From Saururus chinensis (Eukaryota; Streptophyta; Magnoliopsida; Piperales; Saururaceae): 64,000 nucleotides of DNA. Both the position numbers and the translations under genes were made by a program. How positions within the stretch are numbered: the stretch's first letter is position 1; every line of letters begins with the position of its first letter. Where the stretch lies: contig CP141149.1 of assembly GCA_035235625.1 (NCBI GenBank), forward strand, positions 13,953,893 to 14,017,892, written 5' to 3'. Shown here piece after piece: positions 35,501 to 47,600 of the stretch. The notes below the pieces were generated by a model. It saw nothing but the letters and a program-made list of their open reading frames with translations. It had not been told where the DNA came from and did not search any database.

Positions 35501-38500
35501 AAAATTTTAGCTATATAAATTTAACTACATCATCTGATCATCTCAGCTTTAAACTAATTTTAAGCCTCCAATAAACGAGAATGTTGTTTGTTCCCCCTCC
35601 ATTAAGTTGCCAATTATACTCCGGATCATTAATAAGTCTTAAAAAATCTCCAATTCCCATCATATAACTCTATTTGTATTGAGAATTTGGATTATGACAT
35701 TAGCTTTTTTTAAAGTTTTCTGCTATGTTATTATGTATTTATGGATTTCCCTCCTTTTTTAAGCAATATATATGTATGTATAAATATTCTTATTTCACCT
35801 ACCAGGCTAAAATACTCCCTCTGACTTAAAAATAAGCGTTCTATTTGATGTTTTAAAGCAAATTAAAATTAGTCCATTTTAAAAAATTAAATAAAATATT
35901 TATTTTAGGACAGAGGGGCTATTGTGTATAAACTAGATTAAATATTACTTTCTATTTTATATATACAATTGATGTAAGGACTCTTGATTTAAGTATAAAT
36001 GCTTCTAGTTAGAATCTAATTTGAGTTGAAAAGGCCTCTAGTTGCCTCACTTCCAAAATATCGTGGATCAAGGCTGTGTCTCCCGCTCTAGAACAAAGGT
36101 AAGATAATTTTTACTCCCTCTATCCCACATTAATAGTCCCTTTTGGTTTTCCAAAATTAGTTGATTATAGAAAACCAAATAGAACTATTAATTGGACAAA
36201 GGGGATTTTTGGTATTTTTTAATCATAGCGGGGAACTTAAATATGCTAGCTCTGATAATAAGAATTGGAGAAGTATTAACAAAATTAGCTAATGCTTTAA
36301 TCATTTAAAAAATGATGTGGAGATTAAAAAATCTTTTTGTGATCTTATCCAATATAAGAAATTCATGTAAATGGTTTAACTATTGTATTAAAAAATGTAT
36401 ATCGATCTTTGTGTTCTTTACTGCCTTTGAGAACAATATTTTTGCATTTCAAATTTATTGAAGTAGAATCCAATATTTTTTAACACTAACATTGAAGATT
36501 ATGGAATGACAAGGTGCCAAGAATATTCTGATAATTCCCTTTGCATTATTGTTATAACAATAAGGATTCATACACAATAAATAAGATGAACTTAAATTTA
36601 TTATATTAACATAGGCAACACCATTTTACTTTTTACCATTCAACTATGACATGTTTTAAAACATGTAAAAATTTAGACTAATTGTTAAAATAGAAAGAAA
36701 AATATTTGTATGAGCCCAAGCCCACGCAATAGCGCATCAATCAATCTAAGTTCATATAAACAGGACTTTAAAAAGCCATATAAGACAATCAATCGATCTT
36801 TCACAAAACAGTTTTAAACAAGTTTCAATGCTTCTTGTTATGAAAGTAAGAGTCAATCTTATGTTTCGTTTGGCAAGAGATTTCAGGATGACGCAAATCT
36901 GGGGTACTGGGTTATAGGGAAACTCAACAGTCATTTTTCGCCTTGAAATCGGTGACAGCCATTAATGGCGCATTGTGAGAAAAAAATCCTCACATTCATG
37001 TGTTTTTTAAACACAGATTTCGAAATACTTTGTGGAGTATTAGTGGGAAAAGAAAGATGGGCCACAAATCAACTACAATTTTGGTTTGACAAATGGGCCC
37101 TTATTGTGGTGCATACTTACAAACAAGTTAATATGGGTGCCAATTTTGTTCGAACCTTTCTATGCAAAGTGTCTATTCTTGAGCTAGGGCGGGATTATTA
37201 AGGATGAATATCGTTCCACAAATTTAGATAAAGGCACACACAACTTTCTTCTTTGCCATATTTTAATAAAAAATTTATATAAAATAAAAGAAAAATAAAA
37301 ATAAAATAAATGAGGAAGAAATAATAATTTTTCTTCTTCAATATATGTAAGAAAAATTAAAGAACTATGACCCCTATAAAAAAGTTAAGCTTTTATATAA
37401 CTATTAATAACATAATTATAAATAAAAGAATTAAATCTTTAACTACCTTATTACTAACCAATCAAAAATAAAAAATAACTCATAAAATCTTTAAATAAAT
37501 AAATAAATATAATATAAGATTCCTAAGAAAATAAAAGACTTAAAAGAAATTAATTTTGGATTCAAATTCTTATCCAAATAGAAGTTAAAAACTTTATTGA
37601 TCATTCGCCATGTTCTTCACTTTGTTTTACACTAAACCATTCGATGAGGCTAACTGATTAATTGCTGTCTCAATCAATTGCCTATAAGAGCTGATTAATT
37701 GCCAAAGAGAGAAAAATAACTTTTCTTTGTGTGATCCTAATGCTTTATATACTTCAATGCCAACTTATTTATATTAATTCTTCTAAAAACTTTGAATTGC
37801 CCCCCTTCTATCCCGGGCCTATCTTGATTTGGCGCCAAAATGAAATTAAGTCATGACCCTGATGATAATCCACTTTATTGGCTTCTAAGTTGGTGCTAAT
37901 CAAACAACTCTTCTGGATAGTACTATTGAGATGACCAAAATCTGTGACCATAGTATATATGTCTTAACATAGCACATAGAGGTGTATTTTGTTTCTATAG
38001 GACTCATATATGCCATGGTCACAGATTTTGATCCTGAAATCCCCGTCAGGTATGTGTCTTTTATTGGTTGGACATAAAAAAAAGCACACCTAGCCTACCT
38101 GAGTCTCCCTGTAATGAATAGAATTATGAACATAGTAGATAAGGAAAATAGCCCAAGTGTAAGATCTATGAGATCATCCTACACAGTAACACACATTAGC
38201 ACGAGGTGTTGGTTCTCAAATGTTCCATGCTCTTCATAGGCTAACATAAAAAAAAAACTCTTTCCTGGATAAGGGGGCACTGAAGTCTATGCAAATTTGT
38301 CCTCTTATGTACCATATGTAGGCCGGTCATGGAGCTGTTAGTCAAGAAAATATTTTAATTTTGTTTCCTAAATGCACATTTTTGTATGGGTTGAGCAAAT
38401 TCTGTGTATGATGCAATCATACCTGAATTTGCTGACTCTAGATCGTACTAGATAGACAAGATGGTAGCTGAAGTTGGATCAAACTGCCGAGTAGAATGAG

Positions 38501-38618
38501 TTTTCCACAATGTACGTACCGTTACCAGTTGAATACTCATAGGATTTACACCAGCCAGAGCTTCACGAGCAAACTCTTCGTCCTTGAGCCAAGCAAACCT
38601 GTCCCCTGTGACTAAAAT

Positions 38619-38690
<72 letters not shown>

Positions 38691-41600
38691 GTGAGTGAGA
38701 GAGAGAGAGAGGCGCTTTTACTTTGCATCAACTCTGGGATGTCAAAGGTTAAAGCATCACCAGCCTGTTGCTTGATGGATGCAACAAGCCGCAATGGGAG
38801 GCTCAACAGACCTCCCTTGGCAAGCATTGGCATAGTAAAACCTGAGTCATATATCGAATCAATGGAAGGAAAGGAAGAAAATCCTAAATTTATGTCGACC
38901 ACAGCAGTTCCAACTGAAGGTATGGCGGCTTGGAGTACAGATGTAAATGCCTGCGTTGTGAAGTTTGCCCGCTTCACTTCCGAGAACTCTTCATCCCTGG
39001 GCACATAGGAACTCTGACCTCGTGTCTCGGCTGAAGGGTCTGCACCATAAGCCAATATGAATTAACATCCAAAATGATCATGGCTTATCAACTAAAGTAT
39101 ATTAAGATCCACCGAGCGAAAAAAAATGCTTATCAGTCCCACACTCAGTCCTATTTGAAAATATACTAAATTTTATTAAATGGTAGGATTCATGATTAAG
39201 AGAATGAAAAATAGTTTCTTTAATGATTTTTGAAGTACTCAATTGTTTACATTGAGCTAAATAAAATGATTAATATGTGACAAACTTTTTTTTCAAATGA
39301 AACTATTAGTTAACATGGGACAGGAGTTTATTAGCTTAAGTGCTTCACCAATAAGTTTGAAGCTTTTAGGCTACAATGATAATCAAAATGATAGCAAAGT
39401 AGGAGATCCCCAAGGAGAATTGGATTCAAAATTCCTAAAGAAGATCCCCTTAGCTTCTTGTTGACCCTTTTTTGTATCAGCTTATGTTTTTTTTTTGGGC
39501 AGTATATTGACTTAATATTTAGGATTCAATGATACATCTAATATTTATCTTTGTATTTAAGACGAAACAAGTGACAACTAGACAGGAGCAAACGACAAGA
39601 AGGGTTTCTTTTGTGTACCTCCTTGTAGGTAGGAGTCACAAAATATTGTTTGGATTTTCGCAGGGCGATTCCCATCAACAATGAATTCCAATTTCTATCT
39701 GGTGATTGTTAGCCTCCCTCACTTTATCCGCAATCACTCTTCTTTGATCTTTTTCCAAAAAAATTTAACCAGATAAACTACTTATCCCTGCAAAGGAGAT
39801 TAAGATAACACCTTCAACTCCAAAAATAAATCTTAGGGGACTATCTGAGGAGAACAAAGCTATATAAGAATGGAGAAGGATATGGACGTTAAGGAAGGAT
39901 ACTGTAGAATATCCATGATTGCCTCCTACCCTATTGTACAAAGAGCTAGGGACTCTAGTATGGTTTTCTGTACGTAAGTTTTATTGTGTAGAACATCTTA
40001 TACAAGCATGTAATGATCTTAGAGAATTTTATCCCCAACTTGACATGTGCACGATCTTAGAGGTTTGTATCCCCGACTTGATGAACACTTATATCAATAA
40101 CAAATATTGGCAATGGTCATGAGCGTCATGTTTTCAAATACACGCAAAAAACACATATCATGTTATCTTATATACGATATGGAGCTTATCGTATTATCAA
40201 TAACACGTATTATTGACATGTCATGTTATTGTATATACGATATGAAGCATATCGTATTATGGGTTGCTAGCTCAAAGAACATATATATCATGTTATCGTA
40301 TAAGCGATATGAAACATATCATATCATCAATAACACATATTCTTGACATGTCGTGTTTGTATGTGCGATATGAAGCTATCGTATTATTAATAACACTTAT
40401 TATTAACATGTCATGTTATTGTATATGAGATATTAAACATATCGTATTATGAGTCATTGGTTCAAAGAACTCACATATTGTATTATAGCTAACACTATAT
40501 TGTGAATATCGTGTTATCGTATATGTGATATGAAACATATAATATAATGGGTCTGACTCAAAAACACATATTGTGTTATTATTAACACGATATGGTGAAT
40601 ATCATATTATCATATATACGATACAGAGGGTACCGTATTATAGGTTATTAGCTTAAAGAATATATATCATGTTATCGTTAACATGATATGGTGAATATCA
40701 TATTATTGTATATGCAATATGGAACATATCATATTATAGGTCGCTGACTAAAAATATATATTGTGTTATCATTAACATGATATGGTAAATATCATGTTAT
40801 CGTATATGCAATATGGAGGATATCATATTATGGGTTATTGGCTCAAAGAATACATATTGTGTTATCGTTAACATGTTATAGTGAATATTGTGTTATCGTT
40901 AACATGATATGGTGAATATCGTGTTATCGTATATGCAATATGGATAGTATTGCCAATAACATATATTATTAGCATATCGTGTTATTATATATGTAATATA
41001 AACCAAATAGTATTATGGGTCTTTAACACAAAAAATACATTGTGTTATCGTTAACATAATATGACACATATTATATAATCAATAAAATGTATTATTGATA
41101 AATTGTGCTATCATTGATGCAATATGAGCCACATCATATTATGAGTCACTTTTGTCCATTATGCTGGAGAATGGGTTACTGGCATTGAGAAATGATGAAT
41201 TTTTTGACTGGGAAAGCTTGTGTGAAGGAAAAAATGAGGGTTTTACCATCTCTGGCACCTATCAACGAGTAGTCATCGGTGATCTGCCTCCGATGAGCTA
41301 TCGTTAGTAATTCGTGACCGATAACACCTCACCAACCATTTCCCTATTCATTAATGAGATAAGAACTTGAGTATGAGTTCATTTATGACATATATGTATA
41401 TTTATTTTAAACTAGGTCATATGAGATTAAGTGTTAAAATCCAAAGAATATATAATATTTGTATCTAGGGGCCAGGTAACATGGAAAAAACTCTAGTTAA
41501 TATGAGCTAGAAGGAGTATATTAGCTTCACCAATAAATTTGAAGCTTTTAGGCTACAATGATAATCAAAATGATACCAAAGCAGGGGATCCTAAAGAGTA

Positions 41601-44600
41601 ATTGGATTCAAAATTCTCAAGAAAGACTAAAGCATCATCCCCTTAGGTTCTTGTTGGCCCTTTTTCCTAATAGCTTAAGTTTCTTTTTTTGGCAGCATAT
41701 TGGCTTAAGATTGAGGATACAATGATACATCTAATATTTATCTTTGCATTCAGGACGAAACAAGTGACAAATTGAAAGGAGCAAACAAAAAGAAGGGATT
41801 CTTTTTGTGTGCCTCCTCTTATGAAGGAGTCACAAAATATAGTTTGGAAGGAAGGTACCTTTCTTTGAATGTGGTCGTCCTGTCTTGCACCGCCTGGGGT
41901 AAGGGTGGTCTTTGCCGCCCAGGACGGGCCTGATCAGCTCATCACTGAGGTCTGGATTTCCCAAGTCATTGTATGTGTCATAATCATAAATCCTTTCAGA
42001 AGACTTCCTTTCACCTTGGCCATTTCCTCGAAGATTTTCTAGCTCCTTCTCTCTTAGTTGCCTTAGACCAGTTGGTGTCATAGATGGCAAGTAAGACTAC
42101 AATGACAAAAACAAAAACAAAATAGCAACATAAAAAATTTGCACGTTATTTATTAAACACTAGGCTTTCTTTTAGTGATCAGCCAACCCTCTTAACAGGG
42201 TCGGTAAATATACATTGTATGTGTACATCCATATAGAGGATATATATTCACCATAATATGTACATATGTGTATGGTAAATGTGGGCTGACTAAAAAAAAG
42301 TTAGAAAACTACTCATTATTTATTAAAAATAATAAAATTTCTTTAGCCTGTTGAAATATGAGCTTTGCATTCCTCACATATGAACTGGCAGTTGTCCTAC
42401 TCCTTGATGCCGTCAATTGACCAATTTTTTCAGAGTCTAAGCTAGACAGGGTCAACTTGTTGTATCTAGAGGTCGAGTACATGTTCGTCCCATTGATCAA
42501 CATGGTTTTTCTAGCAGTCAACTTGGTCTCGAAAGTCCATATTATTGGATTATCTTCTAAGTGGAAGAATGTTGGACTGATGGAAGGTGAATTTGGCGAT
42601 GGATGGTGGGCATTGTGCTATCAATCGCTATGGTTATCGGAATCAGAACCTAGAAGGACTGATCGATCGCTAGGAGAAATCGATCAATCACATGGGTTAC
42701 TAGAGAACGAAGGATCGATCACCAAATGAGGGCGATCAATTGCCCAGTGTCCTAGAGCACAAAGAAAAGGGAATGATCAATTGCGTGTGGGTGATCGATC
42801 GCCTATTGAGTACTCTACCACAATTTTGCTCAAAGTTGGACTCTTCTAAATTGGCTACCCCAATATCTCTTTCTCTAAATTAAAATATATGATGTATTAC
42901 CTTCTATAACCCAGGAGGTATATAAGGGACTCTATGAACCCTAGGGTGATAAGAGAAGCATTGTAAAAGCATTAACTTTTGTAGGTTGAGAAGATTTGAG
43001 AGCTATAAGAGTATAATCTTCTACTTTGTAACTTTTCTAAAATATAGTGGATTTTTGTGATAAAATGGAGGATAACACATTGCTAGAATACCTTAAATAT
43101 TGTGTCTTTTCTTGTTACATCTATTTCCCATTGCTACATGCCTCTCTCAAAGGGGCTTTGTTATTCCTAACACACATCTTGCTCATGTCCAATATGTTTC
43201 ACTACAGTCAATTTGTTATGGAATAGTGCGCAGGTTATTTAAATATTCTCTACATTATTAAATAATATTCATTTGGACCCAAAAAAATTCATGTGTCCCT
43301 CAAGAGTGAAAATTTTAATTATTTTTACTCCCACATAACCCACCTACCCAAACATTTTATTCCCATTTTCCCAAAAAAATAACTTTTATGAAAGCACTTT
43401 CTTCTCTTTCCCTAGTGCTAGCGTAACTTGCACCCATTGTTATATGAAAATTGTTTTCCTGACTAGTTTTTCATTACTAGCTCTGTAACTAGCCCACGAG
43501 GCTCCAGACATGTACATAAGGGGGCATTGATTCCTATGCCCTCTTATGTACATGTCTGGAGCCCCATGTGGGCTAGTCATGAGTCTCTGATCATGGAAAC
43601 CAATCATGCTAGATGCACTCCTATTATATTGTCATAGTTTCCAACAATCCATTTGCATGCAAAAATCCTTCAAGCTTAAACACATGAGTACATATCAATA
43701 GGATGAGAACCCAATACTTCCCATAACATCGAGCTTTGGTATTATGTAACATAACCATTGTTCCCAAAAGTACGAGTTGTTAATAATAAATTATCAATAT
43801 ATTTAGTTCATATTACAACATCCACCACTTCTTCCCCGGCACTACCCCCGCTCCCCTGACCACAAACTAGGGAGAATGATCGGCTTCTCCTTCATTAACT
43901 GTGAAACATGAAGAGATCTTCATGCTACTCTGTTGCAGGAAGTGCCCCCCCTCTTCCTGAGCATAGTTGGTAGGTAGTAAGGGGTAGGGGGCTAGGGTCT
44001 TGTCCAATTTGACCCCACCTTTGACCTGCCACCTGGCGGTGATGAAGAAATATGGGATGAAGGAATTCAACTATAGGGAAGTAGTATTCATGCTTCTTTT
44101 GAAGCAGGTGGCGTGCCTGTTTCAATGATTCTATTGGGTGGAAGGGAATGGGGCTAGCATTGCTATTATCAACGCTAGTGTCGAAAGAGGGATGGGGTGG
44201 GTAATATTATTTTAAATGGGACAATATTCCTTTAAATGGGGTAGTTAATGAAATATAATATTTTAGGCTAAAGTGAGAGACTTGGTAAATAGGGAGGAAC
44301 TTAGGAAATTAGCTCTAGAGGGGCCAAAATTCCTTGGGGGGAAATGAAAATACAGTATAAATATTTTAATATTTTGTAAATTAAGTATCTTAGTATTTTG
44401 TAAAGTTTTCTTGGAGTCCATATAGAAACTTTAATTATTAAAATATTAAATAATTATATCAAAACTTCGTTTCCTAACTATTTGAGCTATTGGGAAATAA
44501 AAGTAGTTCATTTTTAAAAACTAAATATAGCTATTAATATAGGACATAGGGAATTTAATATGGTATTAGAGGTGGAGGTTCTTGTAAAAATCGCATGGGC

Positions 44601-47600
44601 AAAGTTTGATCGACGATTGCATGTACAAGGGAATTAAAACAATGATTATCTACCACCTACTTGTAATGCAGTCCTTAACAACTTAAAATATTGGGAATTA
44701 AAATGATGGTTATCTAACACATGTACCTTCGTTTGCATGCTAAACACATGCGGAACAATAAGTGTATGTATTTCTCAATAGTCAACATGTCAATTGCTAG
44801 TAAATTGGGTTGTAATCTAGGAAAATATACAAACTAATTATTTGGCCCATATAGGCCATTCTAGGTGTGACATTATCAAAACAAGATATTACTATATCTC
44901 AACAATATATATTTAAGGATGGATGCTGATAATTATATATCATTTTCAATCTAATAAAATACACTAAATTTTGTTTCAGCAAAGAAAGGTAGGTCTTAAG
45001 AAGAAGACCCAACCTACCTTTCTCTGTCCAATCAAAACCTGGTGTAAGGTTTTGTTGGACAAAAAAATAGTGTAACAAAAATTGTTATTCTTTAGGATTT
45101 GCCTTATTTCTTTAGGGATAATGATTTTTCTACACCATTTTGTGTCCAACAAAACCTTACACTAAATTTTGATTGGACAAAGAAAAGTTAATTTCATGTG
45201 ACAATAAGACCAAATTTTCTCCATCCAATCTAAGCTTAGTATAAGGTTTTGTTAGATGATGTAGGGTTATCAACATCTTCTCTCAAACTATATTCTCTTT
45301 CCCTCTATGATTGCCTATTGCAAATGACCCAAATTGAAAACACGCATTGTACATTGATATAACTAAAGAGATCAATATCTTTTAATACAAAATTTTGCAT
45401 CATATCATATACATATGTAGGGTTGTAGTAGAGATAATTTTTATGAATCATAAACAAATTAAATATTTTTGGCTATTTAGCTCATGATATAAATTGTGTC
45501 AAGAGTTTCATACTTCCAGTACAAGCTGAGGTTTAATAACACTCCCGAATTTGGTTATCTTTGAAGTGGTCATATAAACGACTCAACCTAATATTCAGCC
45601 ACATGCCTCTTGGTAGTATTAGATCAATAAGAAAAAGAATGTATTTCTTATATTTACTACAAAAAACATGGTCAACAATGACGCAGAAATAGTGATGGCT
45701 TGACAAACCATCACTATTACTAAGTATACTAATTATATGCGACAACTATAGTTAGCCATCAAAGATGATCTTGCTATGCTCATTTTTATGAAATGATGAA
45801 GATTTTTGCACATCTGTGACTTGATGCTCTCAATACAAATAGTGACGGATGATGGTGTAAGCCATTAGTATTAAAGCATCTATGACGGCTAAAAGACCGT
45901 CGCTGGTGGTCTCAGCACCAATAGCGATGGCTGACAATGTTAGCCATTAGTATTAAATTATATGTGATAGCTCAAGCCATCACATATGATAACATTCGCA
46001 ATGGCTAAAGGCAGCCATCGCTAATGATTTCCCTCCACCCCGCCTATTTCCCCTCCCCCTCTTCTCTTCCCGCCCCAATTTCCCTCCCCCATTTCAATTC
46101 CCTCTTTCCCAATGAGTCAACCCTTAACTGCTTTTTCCTTTCTCTTCTTCGCTCCTAAATCCCAATGTTTGATTCTCTACCTCTATCCAGTGTGCCCAAA
46201 TCCCCAATACCCAAATTGTTGCCACCCAAATCTCAGCCGGTTTGGTGATTATGAAGGATAACAAGGATTCAACTTGTTCTAGTAGTTCACATTCTAATGA
46301 TGGAGCATTGGAAGCTTGATTTGAAGATCTCTTGCTAGATTTGGATTTTGTTTTATTTAGGCATCTATCTTTCTTTCATTCTCCCTCTTTCCCCCTGGTC
46401 CATATTTGATGTACCAGATTGCTCAATTTTATAGTCGGGGCTATCACTTGATGAAGAGACGTCTAAACAAGCCTTGCGGTTGCTACAATAGTTGAAAAAT
46501 CGGTTCCTTTAATGTATGTCCTACATTGGAGGCGGTAGAACTATGAGTTCTTCCTTGCATGCCTTTATGATTTACTTTAAATTAGGAACTTCTTGTTCTA
46601 GTTTGCCTCTGTTATGTTCTTATAGATGTATATGTTCTTGTTGATTGTTTACTATTCTCCCTACTACTATTTTTCTGGGTCTTATGGGTGAACGACCTAC
46701 AAAAAATTAAAAAAGTGAGTTGCACTACATTGTACCCCACCACCACTAGGTGCGCTTGCTGCAAGGCGGTTCGTTATTGGTCAGTAGCTTGCAAGAAAAA
46801 AAACTCTACTTTTCTTAAATGTTTTTCATTATGTTTTCAGTGAGGTAAATCTAATCGCATTCCTTCTCAAATAATTTCCTTCTTCTATTTTAAAATTCTA
46901 TCCACGATCTCATATCTAGTTTCACCTTTTCAATAGTTTTTTTTCCTAAACCATAGTCTTGAAGTTTTTTAATTTTTGCTTTTCTTTTTCCCATTTGAGT
47001 CTAGATCCACTTTGGGAAGATAAGGGGAGATGACTGAAGGGCCTAGGAGATCTACTATTCATACTCAAGAACATGTTGGGTCCAAAGTTTATATCGAGAT
47101 AGTTGTACAGTGCTCAGATCTGGATAACAAAGACCTTTTCTCTAAGAATGTATGTATGAGTTTTTTCTTCTATCCTAGTGTAATAAATTGGGTTTCTAAG
47201 TGATGGTTAATCATATGTGATTTTTGATGTTTTAGGGTCCTTTCTTGGTAATATCAAAAGTTGTGGAGAACGGGGTCCGGTACCAATTTGCGAAATAGTA
47301 GTGAGGAAAAACAATCTGAATCCAACTTGGAAGCCTCTGATTTTGAATCTCCACCAAGCTGGAAGCAAGGCAATTGATGAATACCCTTTAGGAGATGAGC
47401 CTGACATGCATTCTTTGTTTTTATTTTATTTTATTTTCCAATCATTACTTACTTGATTGGTCACTTGCAAGACAACCCACTTGTTTTGGAATGCTTTAAC
47501 TTCAATAACAATGACAAACATGATTTAATCAGGTAGGCAATTAGCCTTTTCTTTTTAATTCTATAGGTCGTGAACTTTAGTTGAGATTTACTGCTAGGCT

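Larger units (their letters stand above)
31391..42100. repeat. Segmental duplication, copy 1 (O-fucosyltransferase 3' end plus lipoxygenase)
   Basis: From CTTGTCACTCTTTAAATCTT in the last O-fucosyltransferase intron, the sequence matches 57601 onward in the same orientation and order. The match covers the last O-fucosyltransferase exon, the intergenic gap and lipoxygenase exons 10 to 4 with their introns. Copy 1 has extra material: about 2.75 kb in intron 6 and about 1.9 kb in intron 4. The far end of the match lies beyond the window for copy 2. Confidence 0.9.
42101..45654. other. Left part of lipoxygenase intron 3, no gene seen
   Basis: 42640-42810 holds repeated GATCGATCGC, ATCGATCAAT and GATCAATTGC words. 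The rest is AT-rich. ORFs such as 43867-44125 have no family resemblance. A hairpin at 43488 and an inverted-repeat cluster at 44985 are listed separately. Confidence 0.5.

Noticed and set aside
38612..38720. Extension of lipoxygenase exon 5 into a poly-(SL) tail
   Set aside because: This is the (TC)n intron read through. A good donor at 38721 and the next exon ([10 protein letters not shown]) show it is intronic. The same holds at 61590.
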